The position numbers and the translations under genes were made by a program. From Brachionus manjavacas (lineage: Eukaryota; Rotifera; Eurotatoria; Ploima; Brachionidae), in contig JAHQIY010000011.1 in NCBI GenBank assembly GCA_019054805.1, positions 439,001 through 503,000 on the forward strand: DNA of 64,000 nucleotides. Direction: 5' to 3'. Shown here piece after piece: positions 11,201 through 22,338 of this stretch. Every line of letters starts with the position of its first letter. The first letter of the stretch is position 1. A model generated the notes under the pieces. It saw only the letters and a list, made by a program, of their open reading frames with translations, searched no databases and was not told the origin of the DNA.

Positions 11201-13685
11201 ACGACATGACGTTGAATTCAAATAAACCAAATTCGGTGATGAATGCAGTTTTTGGCACGTCATCCTCCTTATTTCTAATCTGATGATAGCCCGAAGTCAA
11301 ATCCAATTTTGAAAATTTATTCGTTCCGTTCAGCAGGGCAATCAACGTTTCAATTTTTGGGAGTGGGTAGCTATCCTTGATGGTAACCTCATTAAGTTTC
11401 CGATAATCGATACATAAGCGAATTTTCCCATTACTTTTCTTAATTAATACTATTAGGGAGGCCCATGGAGAATCGCTTTCTCGGATCAAATCTGCCATCA
11501 ACATGTCATCGATTTGCTTTTTTGACTTCATCACGCAGCGAGAAAGGGATCCTTCTTGCGGGTTGTCGTATGGGTTTATTGTTAATTAAATCAATCCCAT
11601 GTTCGCAAATGTTCGTTTGAGTTATCGAATTCAGATCTTTTCCTAAAATATCGGAGAACTCGTCTTCAATTATTAACTTGTACGTAGCAACATTTACGGT
11701 CCCGATGTTCGCCGGTTCTTCCACCGTTCCGGAGTTATCACGTTTGATATCGGGCACCTTTGTAAAGTTGCAAGTTGAAATTTTACCTAAGTTTTTCTTC
11801 GACAGCGCTGACCTGATGCATTCCAGATAGTCTTTTATGTCTGCCAGCTTGAATGCAACGTCTCCCCGAGGAGACAGTCGTTTACCAGTTCATCCACTAC
11901 AATTATTTCCACTTTACTCTCAAAATTTATCAATTTAACCGAACACTTTCCCTTTCCAATTACTTTGACAGGGCCTCCAACACAAGTCTCCAACGTTTCG
12001 TCCAACAGTACTAGAGCTGCATCAGGGGTCTTGCAATGATCCCAAATTCGCTTCGCCACTATTGTACTAACCGTACCAGTGTCTAGCAGGAAATTCACAG
12101 GTTTGTTGTTCATTTGCAAAGTTCCCACGGTGCTTTTGTCAAACATTATTTGGTTGATTACTTGACTTGACAGGCTCTGCTCTGCTCGATTCTTACTACC
12201 CAGCGTTGACAGTTTCATTTTATTTCTTCTTGAAAAGCAGTCTGTTATCAAATGACCTGATTTTCCACAGTGCAGGTATAATTTTCCATTACCTTGCGAG
12301 GTCGATGGTTCAAATTGCTCTTGCATTTTAGGAAACGATACATTCATTTAATTCTTCCTTAGGTAACAGTCCGCTCCCCAATGACCTTTATAGACTAGTT
12401 TCTTTGTCTCCCATTTTTTCCGAGCCGATCGGATTATGTTGGTTTCTGTTTAAAATTTGAAGCCTGGCATATGTTGAACCACTAAGTTAAACGCCTCAGA
12501 GCAAGTTTGTGGATTCGAAACATCGACTCTTCAAAATACTGCTTTTTCGCTCAGGCCGGTGATAAATCTTTCTTTCACCAAATAATCGTAGCCGCTCTGC
12601 TCGAAACTCCCCGTATACACGAAAGCATTTCGTGCCAAGATCCACAGGTTGGTATAGAAATCACGAAAATCCTCACCAGGTAGCTGTTTTCGATTGTATA
12701 ATTCGGCTACCGCATCTGTTTGGGAAGCCGGTTGTTGTCCAAACATTTTGACCATCAGTTTTTCCAATTCGAACATATCCACAGGTCCCTTAGGAACCCT
12801 GAATTCAAACCTACTCAGACAATCGTCGTCTAAAAAGGTTGCCACTCAATTCCGCAGATCAGGTTCCATAATTCTGTTGTTTTCAACAAATAATTTGAAT
12901 CGATTCCACCACGTGCGAATATCTTGCTTTAGTGTGAAATTGTTGGCTTAAACGACCATTCTTTAGACGGTGCCGAATCTTTCGTTGTTTGAACTGCCAT
13001 TGATTTTTGTTCTCCTCCTTGTTGTGTGTATTCGTTAGCACCTTCTTCCGATCCCTTGTATATGTCGAACATTTCGGAATTTTTAAATGGGTTAATTGGC
13101 GTGTCCAAATTAGCATCTCGCCTTCAATAATTAGGGAGAAACATATTTTCCTCTAATGCCTCATTAAACTTAGGCTCATTCCACGACTCCCTGAAAGGAT
13201 TTGTTTGGTTGCCATTTGTACACCATTGCATCATCGTTAAAAGAACTCTTTTGTGTTTTGATCGGCTCTAACACAAAAGATTTTCCCCCGTGTTGTTCCG
13301 GCTCAGAACTGCTGTACAAATTTCGACCTGTGTTAGGAAAAGAACGTCCCCGGCTATTCCCACTGAATCCTTTTTGATCATCATTTCGCCATTTGTTTCT
13401 CGGTTCGATTTTGATCGCTGACTTTTCCAAATAATCTTGGCGAACTTTTTCCGGAGTCCCGTTGAACAACTCATTTGTGTTGGCGAATTGAAGACCAGCA
13501 TTTGAATTTTTTTTCTGCCCAGTCCAGAGGTACATAATGACTTTTAATGCACTAGCTACAACAATCATGGTTAAAGCTAGCACAGCTATGATAAAACACA
13601 GCTGTACAAACAAAAACACGTGTTCATCAAAAATCGTGTACTTTTTTTTTTTTTTTTTTTTTGTAAGCTAAACCGCTGCCACCAA

Positions 13686-13803
13686 TTTAATAGCGTGCGC
13701 TATTAAATAAATAAAAAGAGAGAGAGGGAGAGAAAAATAAAAAAAACTTTCTTCTCTACTTCTTTATTAGAACCATAATAATATAAAAAAAAACAAATAT
13801 ATG
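13686..13803 (-). repeat. Terminal repeat of the gypsy-type fossil (5' end of element)
   Basis: Partner of the repeat at 8163-8272, with the same near-palindromic edge. A run of about 20 T lies just inside it (13640-13660), next to the primer-binding-site-like sequence. The similarity to the left copy fades beyond about 13803, so the true outer limit of the repeat may lie a little further right. Confidence 0.7.
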
Positions 13804-14009
13804 TGGTATAGAATAAGCAAAATTAATTATTTAGCTAAAATTAAATAAAACAAGCAATTTTACTAGAATAGGAAAACTGATTATTATTTAACTTTAATCA
13901 AAGATGAGTTTAACTTAATTTAATATAATTTTATGTACTAAACTTAAATCGAAATGAAACAAATAAAACTTGCAAATTTAAAAATTATTCTTTTATTTTC
14001 TTTTGAAAA

Positions 14010-14218
14010 ATGTCCGAATATAATCACAAAGAAGCCTTTTACGAATTGATTAAAAAACAATTTCCTTATTCAAAAAAGTTTATTCGAAGGCTGAGGTTCA
14101 AGATAAAATCGATACAATTTTAAGAGAAAAGCTAAATCCGAACACTAAAGATCCAAAAACTTATTACTTTATTGCAATTCAAAATGCCATAGAAATAAAA
14201 TTAGCAATGAATGTGTAA
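14010..14218 (+). pseudogene. Small ~70-residue gene or gene copy, split by one frame change at an A6 run
   Basis: A frame starting at ATG 14010 reads MSEYNHKEAFYELIKKQFP, then changes frame at the A-run near 14073-14079. It continues as VYSKAEVQDKIDTILREKL...IAIQNAIEIKLAMNV before a TAA at 14216-14218, with AATAAA immediately after. The two halves together look like one compact helical protein of about 70 residues, and codon use is better than background. I do not recognise the family. It may be a small host gene with a homopolymer sequencing slip, or a decayed copy. Confidence 0.35.
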
Positions 14219-14219
14219 A

Positions 14220-15640
14220 TAAAAAATAAAGTTTGTTTTTGAATTGTTATTTAATAAAACATTTTATGATTGTCAATTTTTTTTTTAATAAATCTATTTT
14301 TCTTAATTCATTTTAATTTAACTTAAATTTTTGGTCGACCTTAAAATGGGATAGTAACAAAAGTTTTAGTTAATTTAATTTTAAGTAAGGTCAATGCTTG
14401 TAAATGGCTACATATATGTTATAATATGTTAATTTAATTTTTGCAAAAATTTTTATTATTTTTTTTTAAATTTAAAAAAATGTCTAAATTTTTTCTATTT
14501 CACTTACTTTATTGTTTATTTAATTTAAACGCAAAATTAAACAAACAGTAAAGGGTAAATTAAATTTACATATTACTAGAATCAACAAAGCATGTCTAAA
14601 TTAAAAGAGAGAATCGTTGGTTCAAGTTTTTTTTCGGTGATCCGTGTCCGAAATCCTAAATATTTGACATTTGAAAAGTGGTGGGCGCCGAAAAGGCGGG
14701 CTTTTGGTTCCAGCCAAAAAATATGAACCGTAAATTTTTTTGGTTCTTTTTTATTTTAAAAATCTGTGCGGCAAAAACTAAAAGTCCTAGAGCTAAGGTC
14801 TCAATTGCGCTTGAAAGAGCGTAAAATTTTGTCCTAAAAAACAGTTAAAGAAACTTTATTTAATTATTCCTTCGTTTTCTAAGGGGTGGTCCGTGTTTTA
14901 GCAATAACTAATTTAATTAAGCATCTTAAAAAATGTCCAAACAACATTGTAAAATTAAATTAGATCAAAAATTTTGCTTTACAAAAAAAAAAGTGTGTTA
15001 TTTTGATTTGAAAAATGTAAAGGTAAAATATCTCTGCATAATGCTAAATAATGAAAAAAACATGCTAAATATTTGATAAGGCTCTGCAAAATCTTTGCAA
15101 TTAAATTGCACAGTTAAATTGAATACTTTTTAATGACGTGCATTTTCATGCAAAATTACAAAGTTTTTATAGAGCCTTATCTAATATATAGCAGGTTTTT
15201 GCATTAGTTAGCATTATGCAGAGATATTTAATCAAATAAAATTCAAAAAATATAAAAATATACTTTTTGATCCTAAACTTCAAGATGCCAAATTAAATGA
15301 ATTTTTTTTCATTGTGGAGAACAGTGATTTAGAGATATTATTAAGTGAGTGTGTTTGTTAGATTTTAAGGATGTGCTGAAACAATTTTTAAGTGTGATGA
15401 ATTGTTAAATTACCTTTTATAAACCTAATTTCAAAAAACAAATTAACTTTTTTTAAATTAAATTTTTTTCATCAGATTTTTTTTTGTTTTTTTATAAATT
15501 AAAAAAAAAAACGGTTTTTTAAAATTGAAATTTTTTCTTTTGAATAGTTTGAAATAAAAAAAAAAACTTCGTTAATTAACTTTTAATTTAAATCTTATTT
15601 ATCCTTTTATATTGTTTAAATTAATAATAAAAAACAAAAT
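14220..15640. other. AT-rich intergenic stretch with one foldback repeat
   Basis: No supported gene. The segment 14630-14900 is somewhat less AT-rich (contains GTGGGCGCCGAAAAGGCGGGC) but shows no reading frame or clear repeat structure. The foldback at 15027-15228 is described separately. Confidence 0.5.
15027..15228. repeat. Foldback element of the TGCAGAGA family
   Basis: Two imperfect inverted arms of about 85 bp face each other: AATATCTCTGCATAATGCTA at the left end and its complement at the right end, with further matched text (GATAAGGCTCTGCAAAA against TTTTTATAGAGCCTTATC). It has no coding content. It shares the CTCTGCA / TGCAGAG motif with the foldbacks at 20534-20874, 24733-24905 and 59828-60104. 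Confidence 0.65.
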
Positions 15641-15653
15641 ATTATTTTTCTAT

Positions 15654-17943
15654 TCAATTTGTTAAACTACAATTTAAGAAGTTGTTGCCATACTTGCGAT
15701 AAAAAGCTTTTAAATCTTTGAAAAAAAATTTAAGGCCATCTCGAAAATGGTTGTTGAGATAATAATAGATAAAAAAAGAGAAAGTTGACGTTATCAAATA
15801 GATAAAATTAGCAATCAAATAATAATTACTGCAAATTTTGTTTTCAGAATTACAAATGCCATTTTGGAAATGAATTTTAAAGACCATAAAGTTAAGTGTG
15901 CACTCAATGGCCCGGAAAATAATCAACACACCTGAATGAACAAGTATTATCAATAAAGTTTTTGATAAAATCTTTTTGTTTAGCTTTATTTTTTTTAAAC
16001 TCTTGTGAGATAAACTAGCTATTGTTGAATTTTTTTGATTTATGCTTGATCGGAAACTAATCATTAGCAAAATGTCTGCTACCAACAAAACAAAAAGTAG
16101 TACGACATCATTTATTACAAAATTAATGGAAAATATGGCAAAATAGAGAGGATTTTTTTGTTTAAAATCCAAACTTCTGTCTTGATGTGGTATGTCGATG
16201 TCAAAAATACCTTTGAATGTGTTTCTATAGGGAAATTGTGGATATGATTCAAGGTGTTTATCATCGAATATGTCTCTGTTCACTTCACTGGTCAAAATTT
16301 TATCTAAATTAATTAGTAAAGCTAAACAAAAAACAACAAAACATGAAATTTTTTCATTTATTTTTCCAAAGTAATTTCTTTTGTATGACGCCAAGTTCAA
16401 ATAGCGCCGGACGGCTACACTTATGGACAAAATATTTGACAGTGTCTTTAAAATTCCGCCAAAAAAGTCATACACAAAAATTTCGTAGTACTGGATGGCA
16501 ATTCTTCGGCTTAAAAATGGGCAATAGATTCCATTCTGGAAAATACAAATACTAATTGGATGAAACAAGCTTATCAATGAGTACAAAATGTAAATAGAAG
16601 AATTTAACAAAATCCATTGATAAAATGATTTTGAATTTTCTTTGAAATTATTTGCTTTTTCATTTTGAATATTTAGTACCGCTGCTATATTACAACTATT
16701 CAGAACCATGCTCAAAAGACATATGATTGGAATCATGTAAACTGTCACAAGGACTATTACTTCCGACTCGTAAACATAGTCTATCAAAATTTTGTCTTTT
16801 TTTCCTTGATTTTTCAAGTTGACAGGAAAGAATTTTGTTCTCAAATTGACATAAATGCATGTCGCCCAAATTGAGACAATAGGAAACGTTTTCTAGGAAC
16901 TTGAAGCCATGCTCATGGAAAAAGGAGCCTAGGAGCCACATCAGCAGACATGAACAGTTCGCATTTGGACTGGTTGGAACAACTTGAATGAGACGATTAG
17001 CTGGAAAATCTTTGAATAGACAAAAATCCTCATCGGGAAAATAATAAACGCCAAAATAAATTTGAATTGTATGATTTGGCGAAAAATGCGAGCTATTTTT
17101 AAATTTTGTGTTCAAACCTTGCAGAAACTTGACTCCCATTGACTTAAAGGCATCATAGTCAAGTTCAATAAACTCGAGACTTTCAAAATCCTTAAATGCG
17201 TCTAGTGACGTGTGTTTGACGTATCCAGATATAAAAATAGACCTTGTTTTTTGGAAAATTTTCTTGTACAGAAATTTACTAGTGATCTCGCCGTGGTAAA
17301 AATGAATATCCAGTGAATCAATACTGGCTCTAAAATGACTGTCAGTCGGTTTAAAGCCGAGAGTGTTTTTTTTTAAGAAAACATCACTCAGTCCATATAT
17401 AAAAAGATTGTTAATTGAGCTATTGTGAAAAATGAATGGATTTGTGTCTAGGGTGTATCTGCAATTTCCATAAAATGTGATGCAAAATATATTTTCAAAT
17501 ATTGATGCTGACGAATTTTGAGCCAAGTTGTCTTTTAATTTTAAATTTGAATATGAAAAGCCTAATCTTAGAATATTATTAGAATAGATTAATTCATTGA
17601 AAATTTTTAAGTTATTATCCAAGTAGATTATATCTACAAACTTAATTGAAAGATAAGAAAATTGAAAGTCAGCTGAAGACAAGTCCAAACTGTTGGTCAG
17701 TGCAATTTTTTGACTTGGAGCAAAAAAAATTACGGAAATAGATTTTTTTTTTTCACCTAAACAACTAAAGTTCAGCTGGCTAAATGATGTAAATCCAATG
17801 ACTTGCAGACTACTAAAAAAATTGCCTATTTTGTAAAAAGAATATTTTTCGAATATTCTACATTGTTGTGAATTTTTAGACTTGAAACATTGACTTGAAA
17901 TTAAATGAGAGAAAATCAAAATTAATAAAAAATAAAAGCTCAT
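15654..17943 (-). CDS. Seven-transmembrane receptor with signal peptide and LRR-like ectodomain (frame change at an A7 run)
   Basis: The gene starts at ATG 17941-17943. The first 19 residues (MSFYFLLILIFSHLISSQC) form a signal peptide. About 360 ectodomain residues follow, with scattered LRR-like Leu/Phe-Asn spacing and closing with NCSCLLMWLL...VSYCLNL..LCQFENKILSC, like an LRR C-terminal cap. A second frame (from about 16844 to the stop at 15654) carries seven hydrophobic helices, with a DRY-like position (VAVRRYLNL) after helix 3 and a helix-8-like basic tail (HFRDGLKFFFKDLK) after helix 7. The two frames overlap at 16696-16844 and are offset by one base. The homopolymer at 16797-16803 (A7 on the coding strand) is where a one-base slip would join them, giving about 760 residues. 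A sequencing slip, an allele-level break or an unseen short intron could each explain it. The ligand is unknown; it should sit in the plasma membrane. Confidence 0.7.
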
Positions 17944-18452
17944 TTTGTAAATTGTTGAAACATTTTTAAGATGATTTTATAAGGTTGAAATTTAATCGAT
18001 TGAAATTGAAATCAGAAACTTTAAAATCGCTTTTAGAGATTCAATTAATTCCGAGCAATTGTGATAAATTAAGCATTTATTAGGTTTTGATCTTAAGCAA
18101 AATCTTGATTGAAACAACAGGTTTTTTTTCTAATTTACATCAATTTTCAATTGTTTGCTTTGAGTGTTTTAAATTTAAAAATATATTAAGAACCTTCTAT
18201 GATCATGTTTCTAAAAAAAATTCATTTTTCGTATTTTTTCTTCTAATTCTTATCCTTATCGTTTACATCCCAAAATTAAAAATACGAAGTAAAATATAAA
18301 AAAATAAAATGATAAAATTAAAAATTTTGCCTCCAAATTTAATTTTCAAAACAAATTACAATTTTTTCTGTTTTATTTCCTTTTTTTTAACTAAAAGTCT
18401 TTAAAATAATTTTTAAATTAAAAAATAATAATTAAATGTAATACTGTAAATG
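17944..18452. other. AT-rich stretch upstream of the receptor gene
   Basis: This should hold the receptor's promoter and 5' leader. I see no convincing TATA or initiator that stands out in such AT-rich DNA, and no gene. Confidence 0.4.
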
Positions 18453-19059
18453 CAGAGTTGTTTAAAAGTCCCAAATTAAAGTCCAAGTCCGGACTTTTTT
18501 TCTTTTTTTTTTCAAAGTCCAAGTGGCAAGTTTTTTTTTCTTTTTTACATTTTTAGAAATAATCGCGTAATTATATGTCAAATTTTAACATGCTTAAGTA
18601 TTGAGTTTTAGTGAAATTTCATTATGTAATTTCAAAATTTCAAAAAGCTAAATAGAAAAAAAAACTTGCCAAGCCCAGACTTTAAAATTTTTTTTTTTAA
18701 ATAAAAAGTCCAAGTCCGGACTTTTTTTTTAATTTTCAAAAGTAATGTGTTTGACTTATTTTCTTTAAAAAATTGAATCTAAATAATAATTAAAAAAGAC
18801 ACATATATTTTAAAAGTGAATTTTGTATAAATTTTAGAAATGTTTTAAAAATTGTCCTTTTACCCAAAGCAACCAAGATTTGGTCAATTATTAATTTAAA
18901 ACAACCTAAAAATTTTCTAGTAATGATATTCATCGCAAAAAAAAATTGTTAAATTTTTGGACTTTTGGAAAAAAAAGCAAAAAATTACATTACTTTTGAA
19001 AAAAAAAAAAAGTTCGGACTTGGACTTGACTTGAGACTTGTGACTTTTAAACAACTCTG
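18453..19059. mobile_element. Non-autonomous hAT-type MITE (CAGAGTTG family), complete
   Basis: The ends are inverted: CAGAGTTGTTTAAAAGTC at the left and its complement at the right. They are flanked by an exact 8-bp direct duplication TGTAAATG (18445-18452 and 19060-19067), the target-site length of the hAT superfamily. Inside both ends a second motif, AAGTCCAAGTCCGGACTT, is inverted as well. Length 607 bp, no coding capacity. Another copy lies at 28243-28939, with end fragments near 53734, 54368 and 55318. Confidence 0.85.
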
Positions 19060-19109
19060 TGTAAATGTAAATAATAAAATTTAAATGAAAATAAGGAATA
19101 TATTAAATT

Positions 19110-19340
19110 TAGTTTTGACTGGTCCAAAAAGCTTAGATATATGTCCAGTTGACAAATAAATTACTATTTTACTATTCTAATATTTTAGAAAAATTCACAA
19201 AAAGTTCAATTTTACTCTTTTGCTATTTTACTTTTTTAACCAGTTCTGTTTTACTTTTTTACTATTTTCTCTAAATTTCAAAAATAGAAAGTTTAAATTG
19301 AAAAATATTGGACATAGATCAAAACTTAAAAAACAATTTC
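19110..19340. repeat. Dispersed repeat carrying ATATGTCCAGTTGACA and T-rich ACTATTTTAC arrays
   Basis: This block is repeated in inverted orientation at about 29395-29505 (GTCAACTAGACATATATC) with the same ACTATTTTACT-type arrays, so it is part of a dispersed element. No ends or target duplication could be fixed. Confidence 0.45.
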
Positions 19341-20533
19341 TTTATTTTGATCCAAAAGAATAGATCAAAATGGCATTATTTTTTATAGTATCTACTAAAA
19401 GCAACTTTGGGCAAAGAAGAGTATTAGTAGTATTAATAAAGAATTCTGTAGGGATAATTATCTTATCATTTCGGCTCTATATCATTACATAGAAAAAATA
19501 ACATAGAAAATTTACATTGAAAAATTATCATATTTTTTGGTCAAATACTTGGTCAATAAAATCTATTAAGCTTTTATATCATAAAATAAATAAAAATTAG
19601 TATAACATGATTCCTATTAATTTATCTAGAAATTCTAAATATTTTTTACTTTTATATTGTTTATATAAATTTCATCTCTTTTTTTCTCTCTATGATCTCT
19701 TTTGAAAATCTAAAAAAAAATGTTGTAGGTTATTTGCAGAGAGAAATTATGGGTTATTCAAGCTTTGTATCAGCTGATCAAATTATCAGAACAACTTTTG
19801 GACCTGAATAAAAAAATTTATTTCAATTTAAAGCTTTTGTTTTTGTTTTTTGATTAAAAATTCACAATGCCTTCTTTTGTGTAAGCTCCAATATATTATT
19901 GGAAACAATGGAATTGTCTCATCGGCGAAGAAGTATTTAATTTAAGATTTTAAAATAAATTCTCCATTTAAATTTTCTTAAGCCAGATATTCGAAAATAT
20001 CACAAGAGAAATTTTTTTTCAAAAATTATAGAAGTTAAAAAAAAATAAATTTAAATTGACAAGAAACTTGCCTCTATTCAAATTCAATTTTGTATGTGAC
20101 TTTTTCTATGTATCAATTTTCGGATAAAAAATTTGTCATTTTTCAATATAAATTTTCTTTGTTTTTTTTCTAAGTAATGATATGGCCCCGTTCTGTTGGT
20201 AAAGAAATTATACCGAATACCACAGTTTCTTACAAGTTGTCTATCGATTGCTAAGCTATCCTGTCTAGTGCGGCCAGCTGGACTTTCCAAACTATTTGAA
20301 GCCAATAATTGTTCTCGATCATGCCCTGTTGAATCTTGTGGAGTTGGATGAGATCTTTAGATCTGAATCTATTTTCAAGTTTGCTCCAGGATAAGGCTGT
20401 CCTTCTTCATTTCAATCAGGTCACTTTTCAATCTTCTTTCATTTAGTTTGATTTATCCCATTTTGGCTATCTTATCTGATTTTCTCTGGTGGCAAAAGTT
20501 TGAATAATTTGAACAAGTATCTTGTTTGTTATG

Positions 20534-20874
20534 GGCATTGTGAATTTTGAAGCAAAAAACTAAAACAATAATCTTAAAATGAAATAACTTTTTTACTAAA
20601 AGTCTAAAAATAGTTCTGCAAAATGTATCAGCTGGTACAAACTTTGTACCACCCAAATTTAGTCTCTGCAATAACTCTGCAATTTAATTTTAATGATTTT
20701 CTAATACTTTTAGTGCTTTGCAAACTTGCAGAGTTTTTGCAGAGACTAAATTTGGGTGGTACAAAGTTTGTACCAGCTGATACATTTTGCAGAACTATTT
20801 TTAGACTTTTAGTAAAAAAGTTATTTCATTTTAAGATTATTGTTTTTGTTTTTTGCTTCAAAATTCACAATGCC
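20534..20874. repeat. Long foldback (near-perfect palindrome), TGCAGAGA family
   Basis: Arms of roughly 140-150 bp run from GGCATTGTGAATTTTGAAGC (left end) to its complement (right end), and include GTACAAACTTTGTACC and TTTAGTCTCTGCA. The loop is about 50-60 bp. There is no gene; short frames across it are by-products of the palindrome. Diverged single arms with the same AATTCACAATGCC end occur near 19830-19880 and 25340-25460. Confidence 0.8.
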
Positions 20875-21079
20875 TTTGTTATGCACACTCAGTTTTTGCT
20901 TGGACAGTCTTTTTCAGATCAGATGATACCATAACAACTAAATCCCTTTCACAGTAAGTTGGGGATTTATAAGAAAATAAAATTTATTTTGTAAATAATG
21001 TTTAAATATTAATTTTCATAATTTGTTTAAAAAAGAATAGAATGAAATAATAAAAAATCAATTTTTTTCTTTTTTGTTG

Positions 21080-21413
21080 AATTTTTACCATTATTTACCT
21101 TTATTTTACAAAAATTTACCGAAATTTACGTCAATTTTTGTCACAAAATTCAATCAAATTTTTTTTTTTTTCCTTTTTCGAAAATTCATAAAAAAATTTT
21201 TTTCATGGAAATAGGTTTTTTTCGAGAAATTTTGGAAATTTTTTTTTTCACTGAATTTTACAATAATTATGGGTATTTTACGATAATTATCGTTATTTTA
21301 CGAAAAATACCCTTTTTTAGATTACCATATTTTACGGTAAATATGGTAAAATATCGTGATTTTACCATAATTTACGTAAAATATGGTGAATTCAAGGATT
21401 CGTAGCCGCACTG
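21080..21413. mobile_element. Truncated TA-flanked MITE with ACGTAAA-type internal repeats
   Basis: The right end reads ...GTAGCCGCACTG followed by TA, and the body is a mosaic of TTTACGTAAA / TTACCATAATTTACG words, as in the complete elements at 31501-31904 and 53926-54339. A matching left end is absent, so this copy has lost its left side or I failed to find it. Confidence 0.5.
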
Positions 21414-21488
21414 TATTGACTCAAAAATAAAATCAAAAGTTTTTAATAAATTATTCAAACATAACTTTTTTGGATGGAAACCATGCTG

Positions 21489-22338
21489 GGTCTAGTGTTA
21501 GATTAAAAGTGAGATTATAGATGGACTATTTTAAATTAAATTTTGTCATTATAATTGCTCTGAATTAATGATAAATTATAGTTTATTACCCAGATTAATT
21601 ATTTGGCTCAATTATATTTTTCTATCAGTCTTTCAAATATTTTGGTAAACAAAACTTTCTGAATAATCAATTAATTCAACAATTTTAAGCTAAAAAATTT
21701 AATTAAAATTTTTTTTTTAATTCATTTCTTTTATAGATTTTAATTAATTAATTGATTGCATTTTCACCTTTTACAAAAAAAATTAAATGTGCCAAAAAGT
21801 GAAATAGTTTATTTAATCCAGAGTCAACTAAAGTTAAGTTATTTTTACTGTTTTTGCCAACTTACTGGAACGAGTGAGCAAAACATCTTAAAAATAAAGT
21901 TGTCGATGATTTTACAGTTAATACTATGATAGAAATGACAAATAAGATATAATTCCTCAGAAGAAAATTTTCTCGATAGTTTTATTTAATTTCTTGATAA
22001 AATATCACTTTAATTTTTTTTAATTGTTCAAAATTTGCCCAAATTTAAGAAAAAATAATTTTTTAATTTTTTTTCAAATAATTATATTTTGAATTCTTTT
22101 TAAAAAATGAAAGATTTTTAATTTTTTTAAATCTATTTAGGTCCTATTTATCCAAGTTATAAATTGAGTAGGATTTTTTTACCGAAATATTTGACCGACT
22201 GATAGCATAATACAATAGACCCAAAAAATTAATCTGGGTAATAAACTATAATTTATCATTAATTCAGAGCAATTATAATGACAAAATTTAATTTAAAATA
22301 GTCCATCTATAATCTCACTTTTAATCTAACACTAGACC
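21489..22338. mobile_element. 850-bp inverted-repeat element with 112-bp perfect arms
   Basis: Bases 21489-21600 are the exact reverse complement of 22227-22338, beginning GGTCTAGTGTTAGATTAAAA. The 626-bp centre is AT-rich with no frame of note. No target duplication is visible in the flanks (left ...CATGCTG, right AAGAGTC...), so the superfamily is unassigned. Perfect arms imply either recent insertion or ongoing gene conversion. Confidence 0.8.

Larger units (their letters stand above)
8163..13803 (-). mobile_element. Ty3/gypsy-type LTR retrotransposon fossil, broken
   Basis: The element reads on the minus strand. Terminal repeats of about 110-118 bp lie at 8163-8272 and 13686-13803, very similar but with small differences. 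Just inside the right repeat, the minus strand begins TGGTGGCAGCGG, a good tRNA primer-binding site. Parts in order: an N-terminal segment with a hydrophobic helix (13176-13619), gag (about 12490-13100), a CCHC knuckle and aspartic protease (11835-12347, LLDTG motif), reverse transcriptase (about 10695-11757, YLDD), RNase H (about 10222-10690), integrase (about 9243-10130) and a C-terminal stretch (8792-9127). The element is broken at several places. Similarity of the ends suggests a fairly recent insertion. It is more GC-rich than its surroundings. Confidence 0.88.

Noticed and set aside
20453-20934. Two facing 72-103-codon genes sharing the same protein text
   Set aside because: Identical text on both strands is the translation of the long palindrome at 20534-20874.
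21205-21405. 66-codon Tyr/Ile-rich gene
   Set aside because: Translation of the ACGTAAA-type repeat array of a truncated MITE.
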